From: Rhizodiscina lignyota
Taxonomy: Eukaryota > Ascomycota > Dothideomycetes > Aulographales > Rhizodiscinaceae
DNA: 64,000 bases
Reading direction: 5' to 3'
Assembly (NCBI GenBank): GCA_010015805.1
Contig: ML978130.1
Location: forward strand, 806,001-870,000
This document shows positions 1 to 10,772 of the stretch, piece by piece. The number at the start of each line of letters is the position of its first letter. The stretch's first letter is position 1. The notes below the pieces were generated by a model that made no database searches, was not told the origin of the DNA, and worked only from the letters and a program-made list of their open reading frames with translations. The position numbers and the translations under genes are program-made.

Positions 1-702
1 AGATAGGTGGAATGCGATATTCGCAAAATCTAGAAAGCGAGAAGATAACAAGCTGGGCATCAAACAATCTATCACCACTTACAATACCTTTTACGCATCG
101 GGAGGGAGCCATATATCCTGCCGTGATGCCGTACAGGTGCGGAGAAGCGATCATCAGTTTAGGCCTACCACTACCCCGGACTGGAGCTGGGCGGAGGGTG
201 GAGGAGAGCTGCGTCGCGTGAGCTATTGCGTATGTTCAGGGATTTCTCCAAAAAGCGACAATTCTATGGATTGGAAAGGACCCCTAATCTCCAATTTGGA
301 GAAGGCGCAGTTGTTTGTCTCTGAGAATTGGCCATCTCGGGTCATCCGAAACGGTGGAGAACTCGCATAAGCGGAGAGAATTGCAGCAAAGGCTCGGAGT
401 TTGACGGGAATGAGATCATTTGGAGACAGTGAGAAATATCTGAGCCAGAGCAATGTTGACAAAGTAAAAATTTGGATCTCGAAACGACGTTGGAGAGGTC
501 GCGGAGTTAAACATTCCGTGTGGATGAAAGAATGAGGAATTGCAAGGGTGCTTAGAAATCTGACATGTAACTCTATCTCAAATCACGCACGAGACAGCAT
601 ATTCAAACGACAAGTGTTGCTGAAATTTCAATTGCATGTACGAAGCGGATTTACGTAGCCCTCACGATAATACACCCCCAGATCATTCAATTAACAATTA
701 CA
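1..702. other. 5' flank, no gene seen
   Basis: About 700 bases without a coding region I can support. Short open frames on both strands have no recognisable sequence. The last 200-300 bases should hold the promoter and 5' leader of the hydroxyacid dehydrogenase that starts at 703. A gene ending just beyond the left edge cannot be excluded. Confidence 0.5.
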
Positions 703-1755
703 ATGGCAAAAGTTCGCCTCGCAATCCTCGACGACTACCAGGACATCGCTCCGGCGAAGTTCTCTCATCTCTCCTCCAAGGTGGATGTCGTCAGCTTTCC
801 CAAAACCCTCAATGCTAGAGATCCAGAGCAAAAGCAGCAGCTCATTGCACAGCTTCAACCGTTCGACATTGTCTCGACAATGAGGGAACGCACCGCGTTT
901 CCGGCAGATGTCGTGAACCAGCTGCCGAACTTGAAGCTGTTGCTCACAACTGGCATGAGGAACGCTTCTTTCGACATGGATGCTTTAACCAAACGTGGTG
1001 TTGTCGTTGCTGGTGCGAAGGGATTTGGTAAAGCAGGAGAGAAATCCGCTCCCACTTCACTTGATTCTACCATGGAACATGGATGGGCAATGATTCTGGG
1101 CCTTGCGCGCCGACTCGCGAGCAGCGACGTTAGTATTGCTAATGGTGGGTGGCAGACGGGCGCCGCATTTGGATTGAAGGCTAAGACCTTGGGCATTCTC
1201 GGCTTGGGTAAGCTCGGAGCTGATACGGCGAGAATCGGGGTTGCTTTTGGCATGAAGATACTTGCATGGTCGACTAGCTTGACTCAAGAAAAGGCAGATG
1301 CGGAGGCTGAGAAGATGGGGTTGGCAAAGGGTGTATTCAAATGCGCTAGCAGCAAGAAAGAGCTGTGCGAGACAGCGGACATTCTGAGCGTCCACTATGT
1401 TCTTTCCGACAGGAGCAGGGGCATTGTTGGTGCAGAGGAGCTGGCACAGCTGAAGCCCAGTGCCCTGGTGGTCAATACCTCGAGAGGGCCATTAATTGAC
1501 GAAGAGGCGCTGCTGAAGACGTTGGAGCAAGGGAAGATCTGGGGTGCGGCGCTGGATGTCTTTGATGTTGAGCCGCTTCCCGCATCGAGTCCGTGGCGGA
1601 CAACTGCATGGGGAAAGGATGGCCGCTCTGAGGTTCTCCTTAGTCCACATATGGGATATGTGGAAGAGGATGCAATGCGTCGTTGGTATGAAGACACTGC
1701 CATAAACGTTGAAACATGGCTGGAAGGACGCAAGCTAGAAACACAAATAAATTAG
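703..1755 (+). CDS. D-isomer-specific 2-hydroxyacid dehydrogenase
   Basis: Intronless, 350 aa. It belongs to the D-2-hydroxyacid dehydrogenase family (phosphoglycerate, glycerate, formate and hydroxypyruvate dehydrogenases), cytosolic NAD(P)-dependent enzymes that interconvert 2-keto acids and D-2-hydroxy acids. The Rossmann motif GLGKLG lies near residues 167-172. The catalytic triad is visible: Arg in NTSRGPLID (about 259), Glu in DVFDVEP (about 290) and His in SPHMGY (about 316). The ATG is preceded by 'acaATGG', a good fungal context. The gene converges on the C2H2 factor, with only about 40 bases between stop codons. The exact substrate cannot be read from the sequence. The family call is secure, but any link to serine biosynthesis would be a guess. 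Confidence 0.93.
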   Translation: MAKVRLAILDDYQDIAPAKFSHLSSKVDVVSFPKTLNARDPEQKQQLIAQLQPFDIVSTMRERTAFPADVVNQLPNLKLLLTTGMRNASFDMDALTKRGVVVAGAKGFGKAGEKSAPTSLDSTMEHGWAMILGLARRLASSDVSIANGGWQTGAAFGLKAKTLGILGLGKLGADTARIGVAFGMKILAWSTSLTQEKADAEAEKMGLAKGVFKCASSKKELCETADILSVHYVLSDRSRGIVGAEELAQLKPSALVVNTSRGPLIDEEALLKTLEQGKIWGAALDVFDVEPLPASSPWRTTAWGKDGRSEVLLSPHMGYVEEDAMRRWYEDTAINVETWLEGRKLETQIN

Positions 1756-1795
1756 TAGAAGAGAAGAACGGTATTCAGTTGGAATATCTATTGGC

Positions 1796-4213
1796 TCACT
1801 GCCTTTCGAGCATGTTGCCATAAGCATTCAGCGATGTGCCAATCAAATCTACTAATTCCCAGACGCTGTCCGGTCTGAAGAGCTTCGCCCACAGCTTGAC
1901 CACTATTGAACTCAGCCTCCGTTCATTGAGCAAGAGCTCCTCCGCAGGTGCTCCGAACTCAGTCTCTTGTACCATGTCAATGACGAACGAAAGCAGTCTG
2001 TTCTCGTGCGAGTCTAAAGGTGGCTCAGGGTATGGTATCGCTACAGCCTCCAGCCATTTAGCAAGAAGCAAAGCACATTCTCGCGAGCATATCGCATGGG
2101 CATTAGACCAGTGAATCACCTGATTCTGTGCAACAAAATTGATCCCCAGCTTGATCGGAATGCTGAGACCATGTGCACAATGTAAAGCTGCCCTGGTGAG
2201 TCGCGCACTTCGCTGAACCGGAGGACTATTCATCATGGCCAATGCAATGCTGTCTGCGTCCCAGCTGCTCAATGACTGAATTGCATCGACTCCTAGGTTT
2301 ATGCGAATATACGCCAGCCGGAGCAGCGCAGTTGATGTGAAAGAAAGAGGCCCGTACTCGTTCATAGGGTTCATCGAAGATTCTTGATTTTGCTCCCAGC
2401 AGGCAGACCAACGCTTCAGAGCTTTTTCAACACACTCAATCTGAGCTTTGAAAGATTGGCCTTCAAGCTGAAGTGGAATTCGGGATGCCCTATGAAGCCA
2501 CCAGATATCTTGGATCAAAGCGTGAATCAGGATGTACCCGCCCAAAGTCGAGATCTGTAACCGAGTTTGACCGTCGCCTTCATCAGTAGCAAAGAGACGC
2601 TGATATGCCTTTTGGATTTCCAGCTCATTGTTCCGACGTACAAACATCTCATTCCATTCAGCTTCGTTCTTGGCCTGCCATTCGCGCTCCGTGCAGGGAA
2701 GCTTGAGCCGGAGGTCATTAAAGAGGATCACGGGGGGCAGATCAAAAATAATGGTATGGATGTTGAAGAAACAGTAGGCGATGAGTTTCGATCTCTTGAC
2801 CAACTCGATGTGAGCCCATGAAGTCCACGAGATATCAGAGGTCTCATCAGGCGCCGCTAGACTCGCGTCTCTCATGACAGAATCCAAAATACTCCGGAGA
2901 CCCCAGGCTTCACGAACCAATGGCCGTCGTCGAAACCATGTTGACATGGCGATGAGTAGCGTTAGACATATGATAATCTCGACGTCAGTTACAGCGGTCC
3001 CATCCAAATGCAACTCCTGTTCCCAATCTGAGGTAATACAGGCTCTTGCGGCATTGGAATTGGAGGCTTGGCGGTCGAGATCCTGTAAGCTGTCGCCATT
3101 TTCCCTATTCCTTCTGTCGCGTCTCCGAATACGCTCCATTACTACGGCGTGAGATGCGTAAAATAGTTCGACTCCTCGCTCAGGCTCTCGATGGTACTGT
3201 GCTCCGAGCGCCGCCAATGCTAGGATGCACTCAACGGAAAGCGACTCCAGTCGGAATGTGGGGACGTGAAAGATCGGGTAATGTCCATGGAACCACGTGA
3301 AATATCCCGACACAAAGCGCGAAAGGGCGTGTGTTGAGGGAATATCAGAGGCCTTATCTGCCTTGTTGAACTGTGAAAGAGTATCGAGAATATGTCCCCG
3401 GAGCAATGGCGTTACAGTTGTATGAGATTTACGATCCACAGATTCGAGAACCTTTTCTTCTGATACATCATCCGGCCCCAGAGAAGGTAGACGAGAGCCA
3501 AGGACTCTTTCTTGTGTTTCCACCGCGGAAGGATGGCTATGGTCATGAGAAACACCAGGTGCTGGTTCAAATGATTCTTGATCGGGGACGCGGAAGGGAC
3601 TGTCTCCATATATGAAAGGAAGTGGCTGAAACGATGGAGAGAATGGATGTGTCGGAAAGGAGATAGTGTTCATGAACATCCCAAAATCGTCCATAGCATT
3701 AACATATGCGCCACTAATATCTGGAACTGAGATATCTGACGTTAGGTGTGACTGCGATTCCGGGGACATGAGGCCTTGGACTATGGCGGGATTCTGCTGC
3801 AATTGGGCGAATGTTCCCAATGGGTTAGCATTTGAAGTCCCTGGGCCAAGACCCATATTGGCGTCGTACACATTGCTATCAAAATGAACGGCTTGTGCAA
3901 CACTGGCAATTGGTGGTAGAGTCGTTTCGTCTTGACTAATAGCATGATTGGAGCCTCCGGCCAGAGTTCGAGTAGTTTCACTGTCTTTCGACGTGTGGAC
4001 AAGGTTGTGATGCCTGGTGAGCAGGTCCTTCCTCGTGAATGCATTTGGACACAAAGTGCATCGGTATGGCTTTACTTTAGTATGCGATCTCTCGTGGCGC
4101 TGGAGGTGCTCCAGCTTCGCAAAGCGCCGGTCACACCGGTGACAGACATGCTTCTTCAGGGAAGGGACAGCTCCAGTGTCGCCGCCGGTAGTCTCTGCGT
4201 TGATGTTGTTCAT
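1796..4213 (-). CDS. C2H2 zinc-finger transcription factor with fungal-specific TF domain
   Basis: Intronless, 805 aa, probably a nuclear DNA-binding regulator. Two tandem C2H2 fingers occupy about residues 22-74: CHRCDRRFAKLEHLQRH, then CTLCPNAFTRKDLLTRHH, joined by a TGEKP-like linker. A low-complexity Ser/Pro-rich stretch follows to about residue 270. The C-terminal half has features of the fungal_trans (PF04082-type) middle homology region, including SGYFTWFHGHYPIFHVPTF and a helical stretch with MSTWFRRRPLVREAWGL. This two-finger plus fungal_trans layout is a known ascomycete class. It is divergent from the aspartic protease at 4770, so the two share a 556-base promoter region, and regulation of the protease by this factor is an untested possibility. 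I see no orthologue name I can defend. Confidence 0.92.
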   Translation of the reverse strand: MNNINAETTGGDTGAVPSLKKHVCHRCDRRFAKLEHLQRHERSHTKVKPYRCTLCPNAFTRKDLLTRHHNLVHTSKDSETTRTLAGGSNHAISQDETTLPPIASVAQAVHFDSNVYDANMGLGPGTSNANPLGTFAQLQQNPAIVQGLMSPESQSHLTSDISVPDISGAYVNAMDDFGMFMNTISFPTHPFSPSFQPLPFIYGDSPFRVPDQESFEPAPGVSHDHSHPSAVETQERVLGSRLPSLGPDDVSEEKVLESVDRKSHTTVTPLLRGHILDTLSQFNKADKASDIPSTHALSRFVSGYFTWFHGHYPIFHVPTFRLESLSVECILALAALGAQYHREPERGVELFYASHAVVMERIRRRDRRNRENGDSLQDLDRQASNSNAARACITSDWEQELHLDGTAVTDVEIIICLTLLIAMSTWFRRRPLVREAWGLRSILDSVMRDASLAAPDETSDISWTSWAHIELVKRSKLIAYCFFNIHTIIFDLPPVILFNDLRLKLPCTEREWQAKNEAEWNEMFVRRNNELEIQKAYQRLFATDEGDGQTRLQISTLGGYILIHALIQDIWWLHRASRIPLQLEGQSFKAQIECVEKALKRWSACWEQNQESSMNPMNEYGPLSFTSTALLRLAYIRINLGVDAIQSLSSWDADSIALAMMNSPPVQRSARLTRAALHCAHGLSIPIKLGINFVAQNQVIHWSNAHAICSRECALLLAKWLEAVAIPYPEPPLDSHENRLLSFVIDMVQETEFGAPAEELLLNERRLSSIVVKLWAKLFRPDSVWELVDLIGTSLNAYGNMLERQ

Positions 4214-4769
4214 GATCCGTTCGCCAGTTGTCTTCCAACCCGGAGAACATCATGATTAAGAATGATATCCAAAAGTGCAGATAACTTCAATAATGATGGT
4301 GGCGGCTGGTCAGAGACGTCCATCTCCACCACGCCACGGAAAAGGGTGCGCCGAAAAATCTCCGCTGACCCAGGGCCGATCTCCTCACCCAAAAGGGATG
4401 GCATTTGGAACGCGGCTGGTCGCTCTGCTCACCGCATTTCAACATCACTGAGTTAACGGACCTAGAGTCAATAGTTCCGACAGCACTGTGGGCGAGCTAC
4501 TTGCTGACACAGGAAACAGGGCTCACAAAGGCACTTGGACGACTCGCTCGCCCTTGGAACAGTATTGGCACCTGCCCAGTCCACCAGGAATGCTCAGAGC
4601 TCCGCAGATAATTTAACATTACTGTTTCACGATGCCCTGACGTCAATAGAACGCGTGCAATGATCGGAATGTGTCCTTGAGTCTCGTCGGGGTTGATATA
4701 GATGGGGAGAACTACATAAGTATTTTCTACTCAACAATCGTGGACTTTCTCACAATCATTCGTTTCGAG
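4214..4769. promoter_or_regulatory. Divergent intergenic region between C2H2 factor and aspartic protease
   Basis: A stretch of 556 bases with no supportable gene. It must carry the start regions of both flanking genes, which are read outward. I see no clear TATA box close to either start and no RNA gene. Confidence 0.5.
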
Positions 4770-6514
4770 ATGCATTTCCTTTCGTTCATTTGCATCTCTT
4801 CGATCGTCTCTGCTGCAGAAATTTCTCACAATGGCTTCAAAATCAGAGGGAAATACGTCTCTCCACAGCCACACCTATTGAAAGCCAGTTGGAAGACCAC
4901 GCAACCCGCCTCTATCACTGTTCCATTGCAGCGTCAAAATGGGGGTCCACCGAGCCAGAAGTACCTGCGGGCCCTGGCAACAACCAACAACCAGACCACC
5001 CTTCAAGCCGGCAAATGGGGCGCAAGCTATCTCGCCCCTGTCATACTCGGTGACAACCAGCAGTTTCAATTCATCATCGACACTGGTTCGTCCGACACCT
5101 GGGTTGCTCAGAATCGCTTTCTGTGCACTGATCCATATACCATGTAAGTAGTCCTTCTACACAACTTCGAGATATGTGCCAATTTGAGAACAGGAGAGCT
5201 GTCCCTGAGAGCGTATGCAATTTCGGACCATTATACAATCCTTCCACATTCCGGCAAATCCCAGACCAGAACTTCAATACCATGTATGGAGATGGTGAGA
5301 TACTGGCCGGCAGCATGGGATACGAGAACGTGACGTTGGCGAACGTGACTGTTCCACACCAAATCATTGCATCAGTCAACCTGGCGTCCTACAGTGGCGA
5401 CGGTGTTTCAAGCGGACTGGTTGGACTGGCGTATCCCAATCTAACGCAAGCTTATCCCGGAAACGATCCTTGGGCAGATGATCTCGATCCCGGATCCAAT
5501 ATTGAATACAGTCCGTTGTTCACAACCATGTGGGAGGTACTCGGTGTACCGCCGCTCTTCAGCATCGCTCTCTTCCGAGGCGATGATAGCGCTAATGGCG
5601 GGGTGTTGTCCTTGGGAGGTCTCCCTGAGGGTCTGAAATATACAAATGATTTTACTAGTGCTTCTATCATGCTCATGCAGGTTGAAGCACAACCAGGTCC
5701 GATAAACGAAGCCTTCACCCCTCCTTTCCTTGCTTTCTACGCCATCGAAGTGGGTAGCGTCTCAATACCTGCACCGCCGGCGTTTCCGAATTCCACAAGT
5801 GGTCGGCATCATGGACATGTTCCTGTCCGCCGGTCTACTGGACGAACTCCACAGAGGCAGGCGCGGAGACATTTCACTAGAAGGAGTCTTGTCCGAGATG
5901 GCAAGAATCAGGACGGTCTCTTGGATCGTCTGTTTCCTCGCCAAGAAGGAGCAGGAGCAGGGCCAGGAGCAGGACCAAATGGCGGGCCAGGAGCAGGACC
6001 AAATGGTGGGCCAGCGACAGGTCCGGAGGCAGGCATAAGCGGAGAATCGGGAACGGGACCGGATCCAGGGCCTGAAGATCCAAGCGACGGAGGAGCCGTG
6101 CCAACTCCGGTAGATGAAGGCGATCAAGGCATAGTGATGATTGTCGATAGCGGGACCACAATCAACTACTTCCCCAATCCAATCGCAGACGCGATTAACT
6201 CGGCGTTCGATCCTCCCGCAGAGTTTGACCCGTTCACTCAGAATTATTACGTTGACTGTAATGCAACAGCGCCTCGGATTGGCATCACCATCAATGGCAC
6301 CGAATTCTTCATCAACCCACAGGACTTGATTCTGCACAACGTTGAGCTGGGAGATGATGCACCTGCTGATATGGAAGCACCTTGCGGATCGGGTGCTGGT
6401 GCTGCGGGTGAGAGTGGTATGTTCGTGCTGGGAGATGTATTTTTGAAAAATGTCCTTGCAGTGTATGATGTTGGTGCTGGGGAGATGAGATTTGCTGCTA
6501 GAGAGAATTATTAA
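4770..6514 (+). CDS. Secreted pepsin-family aspartic protease (A1)
   Basis: Exons 4770-5143 and 5194-6514, with a 50-base intron (gtaagt...cag); 564 aa. I chose the ATG at 4770 rather than an in-frame ATG at 4671 because it begins a signal peptide, MHFLSFICISSIVSAAE. Both A1 active-site motifs are present: DTGSSDTWV with Asp about 104, and DSGTTINYF with Asp about 443. Conserved YGDGE and SGLVGLAYP elements lie between them. A Gly/Pro/Ala-rich linker precedes the second lobe (about residues 370-430); it is partly made by a tandem DNA repeat at 5963-6010 and follows Arg-rich segments that could be processed. No C-terminal GPI signal is evident, since the protein ends FAARENY, so it is probably secreted or vacuolar. 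It resembles fungal yapsin/barrierpepsin-like secreted proteases. Confidence 0.93.
5963..6010 (+). repeat. 24-bp coding tandem repeat, two copies
   Basis: Two adjacent 24-base units (5963-5986 and 5987-6010) differ at one base and lie inside the aspartic protease. Each encodes a Pro/Gly-rich octapeptide of the form PGAGPNGG. A shorter degenerate copy precedes them. The unit is a multiple of three, so copy-number change would keep frame. Confidence 0.85.
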
Positions 6515-7112
6515 CGGTTATATGGGGAGGCCCCTGGATCATTGAAACTTCTGGGCTCATAGAATACTCCGTAGACGAAGCTTTGCAGAAAAAATCGGTT
6601 AGGTAAAATCGAAGATTCATCTGCGCTCTTGGAGAAAGAGGACACCCGAGTCAGGCATGACTGTAGTCAGTTAAAACTGGATCACCAAGATGAACTACTC
6701 CGAGTTATGGCGGTCAAGAGTGCCTGATATCTGTCAAAGAGCTCGGAGACAACCACGTATCTCGCAGAAGCAGGGTTTGCTGTGCGACGATGTGCAGTCT
6801 ACGTATAGCAGCGCTATCTGATGAAAAGTTGGAGTGGAAGGGATGAAGTGACACCTGCGATGACCAAATGGTGTTGCTGAAGACGCGTGTGCATGTGCGT
6901 TCGCGCTTTCCAGCTGGCCTTTTCTGCGGGCCGGTCCGCGATGCCCGAAACGGCAGTATCAAAACATTCACACATCATCTGTCTCCGTGCAACACTCATC
7001 CTCCTACTCGCCTACGCCCGACATTCCACCCCTCTCATCTTTACGGAAGAGCGTTCTATCGCTCAATTACACTAGTAAAACTACATTTTCCGTCCCCATC
7101 GCTCGAGCCACA
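6515..7112. other. Intergenic, no gene seen
   Basis: About 600 bases between the protease stop and the chosen start of the coiled-coil gene. Open frames here are short and unrecognisable. Pyrimidine-rich sequence before 7113 fits a fungal 5' leader. Confidence 0.5.
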
Positions 7113-9911
7113 ATGGCCAGCGTACCTCGAGAACGCGACGCGAATTCCTCGCCAGCCCGGGATGTCTCCCATGGCAGTCCTCCAATGTCGGGTTCAAGCA
7201 CTCCAACGCGATATTCAATAGACCTGTCCGTCCTTGCACGGCCACCAAATAATCAGAACAAGACATATTCACCCTCCAGAGCCTTCACTTCGCGACCATA
7301 CAGAGCCAGAAAGCCCTCCCGAGCCATGAGCACCTCGTCCTTGCCTCTGCCTTCATCTCCTCCTCGAGACAAGATTTCTAGCGACGACGTCGATGGTCCT
7401 GAAGATTTCACAATAAACATGTCATACTGGATGCGCTGTAAGCTATCTAATGCGCTGGATGGCACCGCAGAAGCACCGTCGAAAGAAAGAGAAGTGGATC
7501 GTACATTGGATGAAGGCGTTCTTGGATGGATGGCCAGAGGCAATGAACGACTGATAGATATTCAGAGGCGACGCAGTGTGGATCAGAGATACGATGAAGA
7601 TGCGCCACGGCAGGAAGAAATTGTCCCGCAGCCGATTGTCCAAGAAGAATCTACAGCCGACTCTGCCAACCCAAACGATAGTAGGCCTCACACGCCGATG
7701 CCGGTGGAAGAACGTCACGGTGAAAATGAAGAGAGAAAAGAAGCACCAAGGCAAGAAGACGTTGTTCACAGCCTCTCAAGTGCAACAATCGAGCAGCAAG
7801 AGCAAGCGTTGTCATATCTTTCGGATGACGAGGACCCCAAAGCTCCTGAACCGGACGCATCAAACATCGCAGGTGCCACTTCTATTCTCGTTAGCTCTGG
7901 CGCACCCGAGGGTTCACCTCATAGCACCCGCAAACCGCCTCCAGTGCCACGTCATGCAACTGTGGAAGAGTATTTCAGCACCCCCGCGAAACCAGATCCT
8001 TTCGCCCCGCTGATCGAAAAGGCCGCTCTCGAATATCGTACCGCACATGATCATGGTGCCGAACACCCAGTCCTGAATGACGCCGCCCAAGAGTTTCACT
8101 CTGGCCCGCAATTGCGCATCGCCACTCTTGAAGCGGAAGTGGCATCGCTTACACAGCAGCTCCAGCATTCCCGTCTTGAGATCCGAGAAGCCGTGAAGTC
8201 TAGCCCTAAGGCATACGCAGCTGATCCCAGCGCTTCAGAAGCGGAAGCGCGTAACAAGCTCGAATCCGCAAACCGCCACATTCAAGATCTTACGACACAA
8301 TTAATGAAACGTGAGCGCGAGTGGCTGGACAAGCTCCATGCGGCCGACGTAGAACACGTCTCCGAGCAGCAGCGACTACGCACCAATCTCGAGGCGCAAC
8401 TCCACGAGATCCAGGCGCGCCTTGATCGAACAGAAGAGCATCTCGATTCGGTGTCTAGTGGAGGTCGTTCACCTGCGCAAGAAAACGAAAGGCGAAAAAT
8501 TCCGAAGATTGAATTTGAGAACGAACTTCGTCGCTTGAAAGAGAGCCAAGATGCGCATATCACGGCAACAAATGCTCAAATCCAGCAGCGTAGGAATAAT
8601 CCGTCTGCTACGCCGCGACCCACTCCACCAAATCGTGGAGATTCTGCAGGACTCAGCACTGCAACTCATAGCGTCCACGGCCACATCAAATCTTTCTCGC
8701 TGAACGACGTTCACCCACCTGCATCACCCACCGCTCAGCCTTACCACGATCCTGCCGTTGCAACCTCTAACTTTGACGGCCCACTTTCACAACCCTCCTC
8801 CTCGAACGATCCATACATAAATCGCAAACTCGCGCAGATCCTTGGCGTACCCTTCCTCCCGCCAGCTTTTCACCTGGATCGACTCGTGAGGGCACGAGAG
8901 ACCAAGATTCGCGACTTTGAGACCAAGCTCGAGGAAGTGTGCAAAGAGAAAGCAGAGCTGCAGACTCAGTATGAGACTGACAAGAACGTATGGGACATCG
9001 AAGTGGCAAGATTGAAGGACGAACTGAAGCTTGTGAGGAGCGAAAGCGATGCTAGGGCCGAGTACTTGAGGACCCAGTTGCAAGAACGTGAGGAAGATGC
9101 CGTTGAGGCCCGTCTGCGCTTGGCCAGTGCGAGAAGAGATGCCGAGAGTGCGAGCGAGCGATTGCGAGTGGTCACAGAGGAGCACAGAGAAGAAGTCATC
9201 ACTCTGAAGACTAAGCTTGCAGAGGCAGAGGGCTGGAAGGGCGAATTGATCCGCCAGGTCGACGAGCAACGGAGCCAAATTTTGAAAATGGAGGGAGACG
9301 TGATGAAGCTAAAAGGAGAAAAGAGGAAGTGGGATGCCGATGCAAGGGAACAACGCGCACAAAATGAGGCTGTGCTAGAAGATGTGAGGGGTAGAGCAGA
9401 AGAGGCAGTACGAAAGGCCGGCGTTTTACTCGACAAGGAGAAGAATGGTAGAGTATCGGCAGAGAGGGAGCTCGGAGAGGTAAGAGAAGACATGCATAAT
9501 GTGCGAGAGCAACTCCGATCCTTATCGGTGGATGGTGCCAGCGATCGACGGGACTCCGGCTTCTCCGAGCCTACATTCGAATCATCGCAGAAAGAGGCCA
9601 CTTTCGAGGCCGAGATCAAGTCGCTCCGCGAGGCACTTCAGAAGCAAACTCGAGACGCCGACACTGCTCGCGCCGAAACCGCTGCTGCGAATGACGAGCT
9701 CAGATTGCTTCGAGAGGACATGGTAGCGATTAACGAAGCCATGGATGCAAGGATTGCAAAGATGATGAAGAAGCGTGAGCAGGAGTGGGCTAGTAAATTT
9801 GATGCGCTGTCTAAGGAGCGGAGCAGGATTAGCAAAGCTCTGATGCAGAGCTGGGGCGAGATAGAAGTTGGAGAAAGTGTGCCGCAGGAATATCGGTATC
9901 GATACGTTTAG
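7113..9911 (+). CDS. Large coiled-coil protein, possibly spindle-pole/NIMA-interacting type
   Basis: Intronless. I start at the ATG in 'cacaATGGcc' (932 aa); an upstream in-frame ATG at 6987 would add 42 unremarkable residues. The first 80 residues are Ser/Pro-rich and probably disordered. A compact block follows at about 95-150 (FTINMSYWMRCKL, then GWMARGNERL). Another conserved-looking block contains DPFAPLIEKAALEYRT. Long heptad-type, Glu/Arg/Lys-rich coiled coils run through about 340-480 and 620-900, broken by a proline-rich stretch. The C-terminus reads KALMQSWGEIEVGE then EYRYRYV. The architecture suits a cytoskeletal or spindle-pole scaffold. From memory the tail resembles fungal NIMA-interacting TINA/SNAD1-type proteins, but that is weak. 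The coding call is strong; the function is inferred. Confidence 0.8.
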   Translation: MASVPRERDANSSPARDVSHGSPPMSGSSTPTRYSIDLSVLARPPNNQNKTYSPSRAFTSRPYRARKPSRAMSTSSLPLPSSPPRDKISSDDVDGPEDFTINMSYWMRCKLSNALDGTAEAPSKEREVDRTLDEGVLGWMARGNERLIDIQRRRSVDQRYDEDAPRQEEIVPQPIVQEESTADSANPNDSRPHTPMPVEERHGENEERKEAPRQEDVVHSLSSATIEQQEQALSYLSDDEDPKAPEPDASNIAGATSILVSSGAPEGSPHSTRKPPPVPRHATVEEYFSTPAKPDPFAPLIEKAALEYRTAHDHGAEHPVLNDAAQEFHSGPQLRIATLEAEVASLTQQLQHSRLEIREAVKSSPKAYAADPSASEAEARNKLESANRHIQDLTTQLMKREREWLDKLHAADVEHVSEQQRLRTNLEAQLHEIQARLDRTEEHLDSVSSGGRSPAQENERRKIPKIEFENELRRLKESQDAHITATNAQIQQRRNNPSATPRPTPPNRGDSAGLSTATHSVHGHIKSFSLNDVHPPASPTAQPYHDPAVATSNFDGPLSQPSSSNDPYINRKLAQILGVPFLPPAFHLDRLVRARETKIRDFETKLEEVCKEKAELQTQYETDKNVWDIEVARLKDELKLVRSESDARAEYLRTQLQEREEDAVEARLRLASARRDAESASERLRVVTEEHREEVITLKTKLAEAEGWKGELIRQVDEQRSQILKMEGDVMKLKGEKRKWDADAREQRAQNEAVLEDVRGRAEEAVRKAGVLLDKEKNGRVSAERELGEVREDMHNVREQLRSLSVDGASDRRDSGFSEPTFESSQKEATFEAEIKSLREALQKQTRDADTARAETAAANDELRLLREDMVAINEAMDARIAKMMKKREQEWASKFDALSKERSRISKALMQSWGEIEVGESVPQEYRYRYV

Positions 9912-10098
9912 TGGACCTACGAAGTACTCTCGGATGGTTGGGAATGTTGTCCTGGGGAACCGTTTTTATTCATGCGATTCGGCGACCGTCGATGGTCCTC
10001 ATGACCTTTGTATATAGTATTTTACGTTATCCTGAAATGCCGCAAACGCCTGTCTAGGGGTATACATCCGAACTTTTTGTCTCGTTCCTTGACAAGCC

Positions 10099-10507
10099 TC
10101 AAAGCAGTCCCTTCCTGGCGAGTTCGACTTTCCTAGCCATTTCGCCATCTTTCCAACCTCCCTTGCTCGCACAAATCGCAATACCATCGCCGAGTTCCAC
10201 CTTGTCCTCCACCTCTGGATGTGCGCAGGGGCAGTGGTGCGGGAAGTGGACGCAGGAAAGTGTTCCAGGGCAAAGGTAGTTCGTGCAGTGCGCTACAAAG
10301 TGGGTGAGCATATTCTCTGGAGAATGTATATCGCTAAAGCCTACCGGAATCGTATTGCTGTTTGTACCATTCTGAGTCGCTGCGGACGTTCTGTGGTGCC
10401 GCTTGCTGCCCTCCTCCGCCGAACATTTGCTCAAAGAATTGGAATTGAGCGGAGGCAGAGGACATGAGGGCAGACATGAGAAGGAAAAGAGTGGCAAGTA
10501 ATTTCAT
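10099..10507 (-). CDS. lcl2: Long chronological lifespan protein 2 (Lcl2)
   Basis: Exon 1 is 10345-10507 and exon 2 is 10099-10292, with a 52-base intron (gtaggc...tgtag); 118 aa. Splicing joins ...EWYKQQYDS to [18 protein letters not shown], giving the fungal Lcl2 signature ([20 protein letters not shown], then [17 protein letters not shown]). The N-terminus [21 protein letters not shown] is a signal peptide, so the product enters the secretory pathway, probably the ER. In yeast LCL2 is linked to ER-associated degradation and chronological lifespan; the biochemical role is unclear. The Cys-rich core keeps six cysteines. The gene is divergent from NOP10, with starts 265 bases apart. Without the intron the frame has no signal peptide, which supports this model. 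Confidence 0.93.
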
Positions 10508-10720
10508 CTTGAATATTCTCGAAGCTGAAGTCCGAATAACGATGTAGAGGTGTAGCGAATGAGAGCAGTACTCCAGTTAAAGGTGGTCTTTTGGAAGCTC
10601 GATGCCAAGCCGGCAAGTTCCAGCTACCCCAGATTTTCGAAGGAATAAATTTTAGAAGCGAGTTTGCGTCTTCAACACCACCATAATTGTCGTTACATCC
10701 CTACGTACAATCATCGTCAA

Positions 10721-10771
10721 GTAAGTGGAGACTGGTCTTTCTTATTCTACTTACACTAATTGGGTATTTAG
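10721..10771 (+). other. nop10: Predicted 5'-leader intron of nop10
   Basis: GTAAGT donor at 10721, TTTAG acceptor ending at 10771 and a CTAAT-type branch site about 15 bases before the acceptor. It ends one base before the start codon. The strong signals support an untranslated-leader intron. Confidence 0.65.
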
Positions 10772-10772
10772 G

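Noticed and set aside
8787-9619. Long minus-strand frames inside the coiled-coil gene
   Set aside because: Complementary shadows of a Glu/Arg/Lys-rich coding strand; Ser/Leu-rich and unrecognisable.
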